From: CADCVQ01 sp038260305 | Lineage (GTDB): Bacteria; Actinomycetota; Thermoleophilia; Solirubrobacterales; Solirubrobacteraceae | Length of the DNA stretch: 64,000 bases | Direction: 5' to 3' | NCBI GenBank assembly: GCA_038260305.1 | Contig: JBBSNY010000016.1 | Span: 1-64,000 of the forward strand | Part shown: positions 23,301 through 32,064 of the stretch, in pieces | Layout: each line of letters opens with the position of its first letter | Numbering within the stretch: position 1 is the first letter of the stretch | Notes under the pieces: generated by a model | Database searches by the model: none | What the model saw: the letters and a program-made list of their open reading frames with translations, nothing else | Told to the model about the DNA's origin: nothing | Program-made: the position numbers and the translations under genes

Positions 23301-26300
23301 CTACGAGCCGGTGTGGCGCAGAGCCGCCGCGCGCCGCGCGAGGTCGTGGAGGTTGCGCGGCCGCGCGACCGCCTCGGCGAGCGCACCGAGCTCGGCCGCG
23401 CGCGCACGGTCGCCGCGGGCATCGCGGCGTCGCAGCAGCGCGCCGTACGCGCACTGCGTCTCGGCGGTCATGAGCACCGCACCCATGTGCGCGTTGCGCA
23501 CGAGCGCCGCCTCGAAGTGGCGCTCGGCGTCGTCGAAGCGGTCCATGGCGCTCGCGAGCAGGCCGAGATGGCGATGGAACGACCCCCAGTTCACCGTGAA
23601 GATGACCTGCACGTAGCGTTCGGCATAGGGTTCGACGAGTTCGTACAGGCGCGCCGCGCGCTCGCCGTCGCCCAGCGCGGCGCAGGTCTCGGCGAGCAGC
23701 GCCGCCGTCAGCGACCAGAACCAGTCGCGCGGCACGGGGGAGAAGTCCGATCCGGCGAGCCGCTCGAAGCGGTCGCGCCCATCGTCGACCTCGCCGGTCT
23801 CCACGAGCGCGAGCGCGAGCGCCGCGCGCCAGGCGTCTGAGGCCGAGCCCGCCTCCTCGAGTGCACGCATCTGCCCAATCAGCTCGCCGATCCGCCCCTG
23901 CTGGCGGCGCAGCGTGTAGAACATCGACGCCAGCGAGCTGCCTGCGCTGCCGGTCTGGGCGCGCTGGCCCCGGGCAAAGGACTCGGTCGCGAGCCGCTCG
24001 GCGGCCTCGACGTCGCCGGCGATGTGCGCGAAGTTGCTCTCCCAGCCGAGCGCGAGATGCTGCAGCAGCGGCTGGCGCAGCTCGCGCGCCAGGCGCGTCA
24101 GCTCGGCGTGGTCGCGGTGAGCCTCGTCGACATCGCCGAGCTCGCAGAGATCGAGCAGCCGCCAGTGGTGGGCCTCCGCGGTCAGCGGGCGGTGGCCCTT
24201 GGCGAGCGCGAGGACCTCGTCGATGAGGCTCAGGCGCTCGTCGAGATGCTCGAGGTGCAGCAGCGATACGTGGCGGCCCATGAGCGCCGTCTTGAGCGTG
24301 TCGACATCGTCGAGGCGGCGCGCCATAGCGACCGCCTGCAGGCTGAGCTCGGCGCCGTACTCCTGCTCGGCGGTGAAGTGGACGTTCTCCGCCAGACGCG
24401 CCATCAGGCGGGCGCGCTGCTTGCCGTCGCGTACCGGCAGGGTCTCGAGCGCCTCGGTCAGCAGCCGGTGGTAGGGCTGGTCGACGGCGGCGGCCTCCCA
24501 GTAGCGCTCGCCGAGGCCGAGCGCCGCGCTCGCGAGCTGCTGTGCAGCGCCGCGCCGGCGCGCGCTGGCGGCGGCCTCGAAGTACGTCTGGCGCGCGGCC
24601 GAGTCGCCGGCGTGCCATTGCGCGCGGCCCTGCGCGAGCAGGATGTCGCAGCGCATGCCCTCGTCACCCTCGGGATCCAGGGCGAAGGCCTCCAGGGCGC
24701 GGCGGTAGTGCGCGGCCGACTCCTCGTAGGCGAGCGACCGCGCGGCGCTCTCACCGGCCTGCAGGCCGTAGCGCACGGCCTTGGCGGCGACGCCGAGCCC
24801 GCGCGCGACGAAGTAGTGATGTGCCAGCTCGGCGGCGCTTGCCGGGCCCTGACCCGAGCCCGCCTCGATCGCCTCCGCGACGCGCAGGTGCAGTCGCAGC
24901 AGACGACTGTTGGAGACGCGGTCGTAGATCGCGTCGCGGACGAGTGCGTGGCAGAACATGAAGCGATCGAACGCGCCGTCGACCTCGCCGACGAGGCCGG
25001 CCCTGATCGCCTCGTCGATCGCGTCGAGGACGTCGTCGGCGGGGCCCGCGAGGAGGGCCCCGACGAGGCTGAGGTCGAACTCGCGTCCGACGACGGCCGC
25101 CGCCCGCAGGGCGTCTCGGGTGACGCTGCCGAGGCCGCCGAGGCGGCGCAGGATGACGTCGGCGACGCTCTCGGGAACGCCCATCGAGGCGAGCGCCTCC
25201 TCGCCGGCGGCGGTTCCCGACGCGACGGCATGCGTCTCGACGAGCGAGCGCAGCGCTTCTTCGATGAAGAACGGGTTGCCCTCGGTCTGCGAGCGCAGCC
25301 CGCGCACGAAGCCGGCGGAGGCCGTCGCGTCCAGGCGCGCCGCGACGAGCTCGTCGGTCTCGTGCTCGTCGAGGCCCTCCAGCGCGAGGCGATCGAAGCG
25401 CTGCTCGCGGCGCATGTCGGCGACGAGCTCGACGAATGGATGGTCGGGATCGACCTCGACGTCGCGGAAGATGCCGAGCAGCATCAGCCGGGCGGGGTCG
25501 GTCAGGCGCAGCAGGTGGCGCAGCAGCAGCAGCGTCGGCCTGTCGGCCCAGTGCAGGTCGTCGAGCACGACAAGCAGCGGCCGCTGCAGGGTGGCGCGGT
25601 CGATGAGTCGCGAGACGGACTCGAACAGCAGGTAGCGCTCGCTGTTGGCGTCCTTGGGGAATGACTCGCTCGACGCCGCGTTCGGCGGGCGCGCCTCCGG
25701 CAGCAGCCGCGAGAGCTGCTGCAGATCGGGTTCGCTGTCGGCGTCTGACTCCCAGTCGCCGAAGCGCAGGTAGTGGCGCAGCGCCTGCACGAACGGCTGG
25801 TAGGCGAGCAGCGGCTCCTCGTCACAGCGCCCATAGAGGACGGTTGCGCCGTCGGCGTGGACCTCGGCGGCGAACTGTGCGGCCAGGCGCGTCTTGCCGA
25901 CGCCCGGCTCGCCCATCAGCAGCTCGAAGCGCCGCTCGCCGGCGGCGGCCTGCAGCCATGGTTCCCGCAGCCGCTCGAGCTGCGCCGTGCGTCCCACGAA
26001 CGGCGTTGACGTCGCCATGCCGCCGATCGCCGGCAGCGGCACGACGCCGCCGCCCCGCGCCGGCGGCGAAGCGGCCTGTGGCGGCGTCGGCGCCGCCTCG
26101 AGACCGCCGTGCAGGAGCTGCTCGTGCAGCCCCGAGAGCTCGGCCGACGGCGCCGTCCCGAGCTCGTCGCGCAGCAGGACGCGGATGCGGTCGAACGTCA
26201 GCGTCGCCTCGGCGATGTTGCCGAGGCGGGCCTGGACCTCGATCAGGAGCGCATAGCCGGACTCGCGAAACGGGCTGCGCTCGACGAGCGTGCGTGCCGC

Positions 26301-26855
26301 GCGCTCCGCGGCCGCGAGCTGATCGCGCTCGCCGTCGAGCAGCGCGGCACGGGCGAGCACCTCGAGCAGTCCCGGCTCGAGACTCGCGAGCTCGTCGCGG
26401 GCGGCCTGCACCCATTCGCCCTCGATGGCCGGCAGCACCGGCCGCTCGACGATCTCGAGCGCCTCCCGCGCGGCGGCGCTCGCGGCCGCGCGATCACCGG
26501 CCGCCAGCGCCCGCCGCGCCTGCTCGGCGCGTACTGCCGCGCGCTCGACGTCGACGTCCGCATCGGCCGCGAGCCGCAGGCGTAGCTCGCTGCGCCCCTC
26601 GACGACGCCGTCACCGACCGCACGTCGCACGCGCGTCAGCATCGTTGCGAGCCCGGCCTCCGGCGCGTCGGGCGGTTCGTCGGGCCAGAGCACGTACAGC
26701 AGCTCGTTGCGCGGGACCGGCCGCCGGCGGTGGATGACGAGGAACGCGAACAGCGCGCGACCCTGGCGACCGGGCAGCAGCGCAGTGACGTCCCGGCCCG
26801 CGATCTCGACGTGCAGCGAACCACACAGCTCGATCACGGTCGTAGATCGCACCAC
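23301..26855 (-). CDS. SARP/AfsR-type regulator with AAA and TPR domains
   Basis: This very large regulator (about 1184 residues) has an N-terminal winged-helix DNA-binding domain (LLPGRQGRALFAFLVIHRR) and a BTAD domain to about residue 230. A linker leads to an AAA-type ATPase with Walker A MGEPGVGKTRLA near 313 and Walker B LLVVLDDLHWAD. A long helical TPR-like region reaches the C-terminus. Such proteins act as signal-integrating activators in actinobacteria. GTG 26855 (or 26852) is chosen because the fold starts at once with TTVIELCGSLHVEIAG. It is divergent from a sigma factor and lies directly upstream of the peroxidase gene, a likely target. Confidence 0.88.
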   Translation of the reverse strand: MVRSTTVIELCGSLHVEIAGRDVTALLPGRQGRALFAFLVIHRRRPVPRNELLYVLWPDEPPDAPEAGLATMLTRVRRAVGDGVVEGRSELRLRLAADADVDVERAAVRAEQARRALAAGDRAAASAAAREALEIVERPVLPAIEGEWVQAARDELASLEPGLLEVLARAALLDGERDQLAAAERAARTLVERSPFRESGYALLIEVQARLGNIAEATLTFDRIRVLLRDELGTAPSAELSGLHEQLLHGGLEAAPTPPQAASPPARGGGVVPLPAIGGMATSTPFVGRTAQLERLREPWLQAAAGERRFELLMGEPGVGKTRLAAQFAAEVHADGATVLYGRCDEEPLLAYQPFVQALRHYLRFGDWESDADSEPDLQQLSRLLPEARPPNAASSESFPKDANSERYLLFESVSRLIDRATLQRPLLVVLDDLHWADRPTLLLLRHLLRLTDPARLMLLGIFRDVEVDPDHPFVELVADMRREQRFDRLALEGLDEHETDELVAARLDATASAGFVRGLRSQTEGNPFFIEEALRSLVETHAVASGTAAGEEALASMGVPESVADVILRRLGGLGSVTRDALRAAAVVGREFDLSLVGALLAGPADDVLDAIDEAIRAGLVGEVDGAFDRFMFCHALVRDAIYDRVSNSRLLRLHLRVAEAIEAGSGQGPASAAELAHHYFVARGLGVAAKAVRYGLQAGESAARSLAYEESAAHYRRALEAFALDPEGDEGMRCDILLAQGRAQWHAGDSAARQTYFEAAASARRRGAAQQLASAALGLGERYWEAAAVDQPYHRLLTEALETLPVRDGKQRARLMARLAENVHFTAEQEYGAELSLQAVAMARRLDDVDTLKTALMGRHVSLLHLEHLDERLSLIDEVLALAKGHRPLTAEAHHWRLLDLCELGDVDEAHRDHAELTRLARELRQPLLQHLALGWESNFAHIAGDVEAAERLATESFARGQRAQTGSAGSSLASMFYTLRRQQGRIGELIGQMRALEEAGSASDAWRAALALALVETGEVDDGRDRFERLAGSDFSPVPRDWFWSLTAALLAETCAALGDGERAARLYELVEPYAERYVQVIFTVNWGSFHRHLGLLASAMDRFDDAERHFEAALVRNAHMGAVLMTAETQCAYGALLRRRDARGDRARAAELGALAEAVARPRNLHDLARRAAALRHTGS

Positions 26856-26994
26856 GATTCGGATTATCACCGAGCAGTCGCGGTTCGCGGCGTGGAGCCC
26901 GCGCAATCGCTTCGCAAGGTTTCCGCAATCGAACGTCAAGGCACTCGCCGGAAGGTGCGTCTCAGCAAGGGACACAACCACCAGGGAGGGCGAG

Positions 26995-27624
26995 ATGGCC
27001 GAGGCCACCAGCGCGCGGCGCCCGACACGATGCGCCGCAGTTCCAGGACAACGATGTGACGACGTCGCGCGGATCACGCGCCGCGCGGCAGCCGGCGATC
27101 AGCAGGCATGGAGCGAGCTCATCGATCGCTACTCGCGCATGCTGTGGGCGATCGCGGGCCAGCACCGGCTCAGCGGCGCGGATGCGGCCGACGTCTTCCA
27201 GACGACGTGGCTGCGGCTGGTCGAGCACATCGGGCGGATCGCCGATCCCGAGCGCGTCGGGGCCTGGCTGGCGACGACGGCGCGGCGCGAGTGCCTGCGG
27301 GTCATCGGAGTGGCGTGCCGCCAGGTCGCCGTCGGTGACGAGTTCCCCGAGCTCGCGGCGCTCGCGTGCGAGCCCGACAACGAGTTGCTGCGCGCCGAGC
27401 GTGACGACGAGCTGCGACGGGCGCTGTCGCTGCTGCGCGGCCGCGATCGGGAGCTGCTGCTGGCGCTCGTTTCGGACGACGCGCCGAGCTATGCGGAGAT
27501 CTCGGCCACGCTCGGCATGCCGATCGGTTCGATCGGTCCGACCCGAGCACGCTGCCTGGATCGCCTGCGGCGCGAGTACGCGCGCCTTGGCGCGGACTGC
27601 GATCGCCTGTATCAGTCGACGTAG
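26995..27624 (+). CDS. RNA polymerase sigma-70 family (ECF-like) factor
   Basis: The 209-residue protein contains sigma region 2 (AWSELIDRYSRMLWAIAGQ, then ADAADVFQTTWLRLVEHIGRI with the DVFQ core) and region 4 (YAEISATLGMPIGSIGPTRARCL, helix-turn-helix). There is no region 3, as in ECF factors. ATG 26995 follows GGAGGG at good spacing. No anti-sigma factor is adjacent. It is transcribed away from the large SARP/AAA regulator across about 140 nt (26856-26994), so the two may be cross-controlled. Confidence 0.9.
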   Translation: MAEATSARRPTRCAAVPGQRCDDVARITRRAAAGDQQAWSELIDRYSRMLWAIAGQHRLSGADAADVFQTTWLRLVEHIGRIADPERVGAWLATTARRECLRVIGVACRQVAVGDEFPELAALACEPDNELLRAERDDELRRALSLLRGRDRELLLALVSDDAPSYAEISATLGMPIGSIGPTRARCLDRLRREYARLGADCDRLYQST

Positions 27625-27645
27625 CCGGCCCGTCTAGCACTCGAG

Positions 27646-28815
27646 ATGAGCGAAACGAGCACCACACCCGCAAGCACCGACATCGGCGTGCTGGTCGTCC
27701 ACGGCATCGGCAACCAGCGCCCGAACTCCACGCTGGATGAGTTCAACGACTCGCTCGTGGGCTCCCTGCGTCGCTGGCTCGGCCCGTCGGCGGTCGTCAC
27801 CGCGCGACAGCCGGCCGACGGCGACGTCCCGGCGCATGCCCACGTCACGATCGCCGACCCCGACGGCGAGCCGATGCACGCACTCGTGGCCGAGGGCTAC
27901 TGGGCCGACACCGTGCGCACGCCGACGCCCGGCACGCTCCTGCGGTGGCTGCTGGCGGTCGTCCCGTTCGTCGTTCCACGCGTGCTCGATGGCGGCCTGC
28001 GCCGCAACTCGATGCGGATGGACCGCCTGCGCAAGAGCCGCGACCACCCCGTGCGCGGGCTCGTGACGCTCGGCTCGGCGATCGCCAGGCTCGGCGCCGT
28101 CAGCCACCTGCGCGACTCGCCGTGGAGCTACGCCGGCGCATTCGCGCTGCGCATCTGCTCGGCCGTCCTGCTCGTCGTCGCCGCGCTCGCCACCGGCCCG
28201 TGGTCGGACGGCGACGTACGCTGGCCGCCGGTGCTGCTCGCCGCCGCGGCGGCGTCGTTCAGCGCGGCGCGCGCAGCGATGCGCCGGATCGTCCGCCGTG
28301 CTCACGTCGACCCGCGCCCACGGATGGAGTCCCGCCACGTCGCGCGCTGGGTCGACTTCTACACCGCCGCCGACCCCGTGCCCGAGGGGGCGCTGCCGAT
28401 CGAGCCGGCGTGGGGCTACTCGCGCGAGATCGTCAACTGCCGCATCCCGCTGCTCGACCACGTCAGGTACTGGAGCAACGTGCAGGCGTTCTGCGCGAGC
28501 GTCGTGCTCGAGCTCGCCGAGATGGCGGGACGCCCGTGCAGCGCCGAGCTGCACGAGGCCGTCGCCACCGCCGCGGGGCAGCGGGCGAAGGCGCTCGCGC
28601 GGCGGGTGTGGGTGCGAGGCGCGCTCATCATCGCCGCGATCACGGCGGTGGCGGGCAACCACGCCCGTCCCATGTCGCTCGTCGTCGCCACCGCGACGAT
28701 TGCTGCGGCGATCGCGCTCGACCGCGTCCTGGGGGATCGGGCGAAGGTGACCGCCCGCGACTGGGCGCCGTACGCGCGCCGCCGCGCCCGCGCCGTCGTA
28801 GCACGCCAGGGGTAG
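27646..28815 (+). CDS. Membrane protein with alpha/beta-hydrolase-like N-terminus
   Basis: The 389-residue protein opens with IGVLVVHGIGNQRPNSTLDEF, the oxyanion-type HGIG motif found in uncharacterised alpha/beta-hydrolase proteins. I cannot see a clear GxSxG nucleophile motif, so catalysis is doubtful. Hydrophobic segments occur at about 103-115, 165-205 (SAVLLVVAALATGP; VLLAAAAASFSAARA) and near 325-360 (GALIIAAITAVAG; LVVATATIAAAIALDRV). It starts 21 nt after the sigma factor gene and may be cotranscribed with it. Function unknown. Confidence 0.6.
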   Translation: MSETSTTPASTDIGVLVVHGIGNQRPNSTLDEFNDSLVGSLRRWLGPSAVVTARQPADGDVPAHAHVTIADPDGEPMHALVAEGYWADTVRTPTPGTLLRWLLAVVPFVVPRVLDGGLRRNSMRMDRLRKSRDHPVRGLVTLGSAIARLGAVSHLRDSPWSYAGAFALRICSAVLLVVAALATGPWSDGDVRWPPVLLAAAAASFSAARAAMRRIVRRAHVDPRPRMESRHVARWVDFYTAADPVPEGALPIEPAWGYSREIVNCRIPLLDHVRYWSNVQAFCASVVLELAEMAGRPCSAELHEAVATAAGQRAKALARRVWVRGALIIAAITAVAGNHARPMSLVVATATIAAAIALDRVLGDRAKVTARDWAPYARRRARAVVARQG

Positions 28816-28844
28816 GGGCCCCCTGACGGGAGGCGGCGCAGCGG

Positions 28845-30215
28845 TTACCCCGTCACGGGACCCTGGGCCACGGCGGTCGGCTGGCGGGCGGGCGCGGATC
28901 GGCCGCCACGGCGGTAGACGACGACAAGCAGCGAGCACAACAGCGCCGTCGCCAGGCAGTAGCCGGCCTCGGCGCGCAGGAGCTGGTCGTCGACGACGGG
29001 GCTCAGCATGAACGCGAGGAACAGCGCGGCGCTGAACAGCCAGGCAACCGCTGCCGCCGGTGCCTGCTCGCGTGCGAGCGCGGCCTGGTTCAGCGTGCCG
29101 GCCATGAGATGGAAGCCCATCCCGAGCGCGACGAGCGCGAGGCCGACGCGCGTCAGCTCGTGATCGATCTGGAACATCCCGCGCACGACCGGCGGGCCGA
29201 TCGCGAACAGCCCGATCGCGATGACGAACGCGAAGCCCGCGATTGCCATGATCGTGACGCGGATCGCGCGCTGGAACTCCGCGCGGCCGGCCGTCGCCTC
29301 GAGGCCGGCGAGGTGCGGCAGCAGGGAACCCTGCACGGCCTGGAAGAGCTGCAGCGGCGCGCGCGCGATGAGCAGCACGCTGAAGACGACGCCGGCGAGG
29401 GCCGGATCGGATGACGTTCCCTCGACGGTCAGCACCGAGGCGTTGAGCAGCGTCTGCTCGGCGACCATGACCGCGAACACCGACGCCGCGAAGCCGGCGC
29501 CGCGGCGCAGCGTCAGCCCGCCCTCGGTCTCCTTGACGGCGAGCGGATCCGGCGGTGGGTCCGGCTCGCGGCGCAGGAAGAACCACGGCACGACCATCAG
29601 CGAGACGAACGGCGCGGCCGCCATGCCGAGCGCGACCGCGGTCTGGCCCGACGCGATCCCGACGATGACGGCGACCACGAAGCAGACCCGGGAGATCGCC
29701 TCGACGAAGACCAGCGTGCCGTACAGGGCGAAGCGTTGGTGGCCGGCGAGGAAGCCGCGCGCGAAGTAGCTCGCCGCATAGGCGAGGACGCCGACGACGA
29801 GCACCCAGTACAGCGACGCGTAGCCGTCGAAGAGGCCGTTCTGGATCTGGTCGCGGAGCGCCAGCGCGACCGCCAGGAAGATGGCCGCGAACGCGGCCTG
29901 GATCGTCAGCGCGATCTTCAGGTGCCCGCCGCCGGACTCCTGACCGCGCGCGCGGCGATCGGCGATCGTGCGCGACAGCAGCTGCTCGATCGGCCGGTAG
30001 ATGACCGAGACGATCACGAACATGATCGACCAGACGAGCGTGACGTGCTTGTACTCGACGCCGCTCAGCGTCTGTGCGGCGAGGGCGAAGTAGGCGAGCG
30101 TGACGACGCCGGTCGTTGCGATGCCGACCGACAGGACCCGCGCGCCGCGCCCGTAGCCCGATCGCCCGCCGCCCGGGCCCGCGCTCGGGGTGCCTGCGCC
30201 GAGGCTAGCGGCCAC
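28845..30215 (-). CDS. Polysaccharide flippase, Wzx/MurJ-like MOP superfamily
   Basis: The 456-residue protein has 12-14 predicted TM helices, with typical spacing and Gly/Ala-rich helices (LVWSIMFVIVSVIYRPIEQLLSRTI, VVGVLAYAASYFARGFLAGHQ). It matches O-antigen/teichoic-acid type flippases that move lipid-linked sugars across the membrane. GTG 30215 is the start. It is the last gene of a minus-strand group with the methyltransferase and GT2 genes, which would supply or modify the lipid-linked sugar. Lipid substrate is unknown. Confidence 0.8.
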   Translation of the reverse strand: MAASLGAGTPSAGPGGGRSGYGRGARVLSVGIATTGVVTLAYFALAAQTLSGVEYKHVTLVWSIMFVIVSVIYRPIEQLLSRTIADRRARGQESGGGHLKIALTIQAAFAAIFLAVALALRDQIQNGLFDGYASLYWVLVVGVLAYAASYFARGFLAGHQRFALYGTLVFVEAISRVCFVVAVIVGIASGQTAVALGMAAAPFVSLMVVPWFFLRREPDPPPDPLAVKETEGGLTLRRGAGFAASVFAVMVAEQTLLNASVLTVEGTSSDPALAGVVFSVLLIARAPLQLFQAVQGSLLPHLAGLEATAGRAEFQRAIRVTIMAIAGFAFVIAIGLFAIGPPVVRGMFQIDHELTRVGLALVALGMGFHLMAGTLNQAALAREQAPAAAVAWLFSAALFLAFMLSPVVDDQLLRAEAGYCLATALLCSLLVVVYRRGGRSAPARQPTAVAQGPVTG

Positions 30216-30232
30216 TACACGGCCTCACGACG

Positions 30233-30868
30233 CTAGAGCCGAACGAGCAGCATGGTCCACGGAAACGGCGAACGCGCCTGGATGACGTCCCCATGCTGAG
30301 ACAGCAGCTTCACGAAGCTGCGCTTGGACCAGTGGTTGAGATGGCCCGGCGTGTTGCCGAGATCCTTGATGTACGCGCCGCGCGCCATGTTCAGCCCGCG
30401 CCACAGCGGCTCGCGCGGGACGGAGACGAGCAGGTGCCCGCTCGCGACGCGCGCCATCTCGGCGACGGTGTGCGCGGGGTCGGGCACGTGTTCGAGCACC
30501 TCGATCGCGCTCGCGACGTCGAACTCGCCGTCGGCGAAGGGGAGGTTCTCGGCCTTCATGACCCGATACTCGAGGTTCGGCGCCCGTCGCTGCTCCCACT
30601 CGGCGTGCAGCAGCGGGTCGTCGAGGTCGATGCCGACGACGCGCCGCTCGCCGAGGCGCAGGGCCCACGCGTGCGTCAGCACCGCCTCGCCGCAGCCGAC
30701 GTCGAGCAGCGACTTCGGATCGGCCTGCGTGAAGAGCTCCTCGAGCGTGCGCTCGAAGGCGCTCATGAGCCGCCGCACGACCGGATTGGTCGAGCCGTAC
30801 TTGTCGTAGGTGTTGCCGGTGACGGTGCCCTCGGCATCGACGGTCACGGTCGGGGAGGGTGGGGTCAC
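30233..30868 (-). CDS. SAM-dependent class I methyltransferase
   Basis: The 211-residue protein has the Methyltransf_11 pattern: SLLDVGCGEAVLTHAWAL (motif I), VVGIDLDDPLL (acidic motif II), and FDVASAIEVLEHVPDP (motif IV/post). The N-terminal NTYDKYGSTNPVVRRLM and the C-terminal HWSKRSFVKLLSQHG are typical of methyltransferases in surface-glycan clusters. Its start overlaps the GT2 stop by 4 nt, so it is coupled to that glycosyltransferase. The acceptor is unknown. Confidence 0.88.
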   Translation of the reverse strand: MTPPSPTVTVDAEGTVTGNTYDKYGSTNPVVRRLMSAFERTLEELFTQADPKSLLDVGCGEAVLTHAWALRLGERRVVGIDLDDPLLHAEWEQRRAPNLEYRVMKAENLPFADGEFDVASAIEVLEHVPDPAHTVAEMARVASGHLLVSVPREPLWRGLNMARGAYIKDLGNTPGHLNHWSKRSFVKLLSQHGDVIQARSPFPWTMLLVRL

Positions 30869-31926
30869 AGTCGCAGGGCCTCGCGGTCTTCGGTCTTACC
30901 GGTCGACGCGGCCGCGTCGGCGCCGGTGGTCTTCGGATGCCCGGTCGGCTGCGCGCCGGGCTCGTAGTGCGACGGCTCGACGCCGAGCTGCAGCTCGATC
31001 CGGCGTACCCGTTCGAACGTACGCTGGGCGATCGTGCGCTGCGCGGCGAGCAGGTCACCCATGACGCCGAGCGCCGCCAGCACCATCGCCGCGTTGAACA
31101 GCACGGCGCCGAGGATCAGCGACTGGACGTGGCCCTTGCCCTCGGACTGGAAGACGTAGAAGTAGGCGAAGCGCGCCCACACGACAGCGGCGATCGCGGC
31201 GACGAGCATCGCCGCGCTCATGAAGACCTTGAGCGGCTCGTACTGGGTGTAGATGCGGAAGATCGAGACGCTGTTGCGCCGCACGTAGGACCACATCGAG
31301 GGAAACAGCCGCGACTCGCGCGTCTTCGGATTCGTCCGGATCGCGACGTGGTCGACGGCGACGAGCAGCTTGCCGGCCTGGATGATCGTCTCGAGCGTGT
31401 ACGTGAACTTCGACACGACGATGAGCTGGATCGCGGCCTCGCGGTTGTAGGAGCGAAAGCCCGACGTCGTGTCGGGCACGCCGGTCTCCGATGCCTGGCG
31501 CACGACCCACGAGCCGAGCTTCTGCAGCGACACCTTGAGCGGCGAGAAGTGCTCGATCTTGTGGACCTCGCGGTCGCCGACGACCATGTCGGCCTTGCCC
31601 GCAAGGATCGGTGCGACGAGCTTCGGGATGTCGTTGCCGTCGTACTGGTTGTCGCCGTCGGTGTTGACGATGACGTCGGCGCCGAGCTTCAGGCACGCGT
31701 CGAGGCCCGCCTGGAAGCCGGCCGCGAGCCCCTTGTTGTTCGTCAGGCGGACGATGTGGTCGACGCCGCCGGCGCGCGCGACCTCGATCGTGCGATCCGT
31801 CGATCCGTCGTCGATGATGAGCCATTCGACCGCGTCGAAGCCGTCCACGTGCCGCGGAAGGTCGGCAAGGACGAGCGGCAGCGTCTGCTCCTCGTCGAAG
31901 CAGGGGATCTGGATGATCAGCTTCAT
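30865..31926 (-). CDS. Family 2 glycosyltransferase (polyprenyl-phosphate sugar type)
   Basis: The 353-residue protein has the GT-A fold motifs LIIQIPCFDEEQTL, EWLIIDDGSTDRT, the DXD-type metal site VNTDGDNQYDG and PDTTSGFRSYNREAA. Two C-terminal TM helices (VFMSAAMLVAAIAAVVWARF; LILGAVLFNAAMVLAALGVMG) are followed by a cytoplasmic tail. This matches dolichol-phosphate-mannose-synthase-like enzymes that load a sugar onto a polyprenyl phosphate. The product could feed the GT-C enzymes at 32065 and 33479, which use lipid-phosphate sugars. ATG 31926 fits the conserved start; 31941 is possible. Confidence 0.88.
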   Translation of the reverse strand: MKLIIQIPCFDEEQTLPLVLADLPRHVDGFDAVEWLIIDDGSTDRTIEVARAGGVDHIVRLTNNKGLAAGFQAGLDACLKLGADVIVNTDGDNQYDGNDIPKLVAPILAGKADMVVGDREVHKIEHFSPLKVSLQKLGSWVVRQASETGVPDTTSGFRSYNREAAIQLIVVSKFTYTLETIIQAGKLLVAVDHVAIRTNPKTRESRLFPSMWSYVRRNSVSIFRIYTQYEPLKVFMSAAMLVAAIAAVVWARFAYFYVFQSEGKGHVQSLILGAVLFNAAMVLAALGVMGDLLAAQRTIAQRTFERVRRIELQLGVEPSHYEPGAQPTGHPKTTGADAAASTGKTEDREALRL

Positions 31927-32064
31927 GCGGCGGGTCGGCATGGGATCCTAACGGCCATCGCCTCGACACCCGTCTCCAGCGTCGCCAGCTCGGCCGCCGT
32001 CGCGCCGCCGCCCTCCGCCGAGACACCCTCGGCGCGGCGGCGGACGGCTGCGCTCAGCACGCCC

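Noticed and set aside
21505..24618. 1037-codon minus-strand frame across the peroxidase and regulator genes
   Set aside because: No homology features and Arg-rich; shadow of two real genes in another frame.
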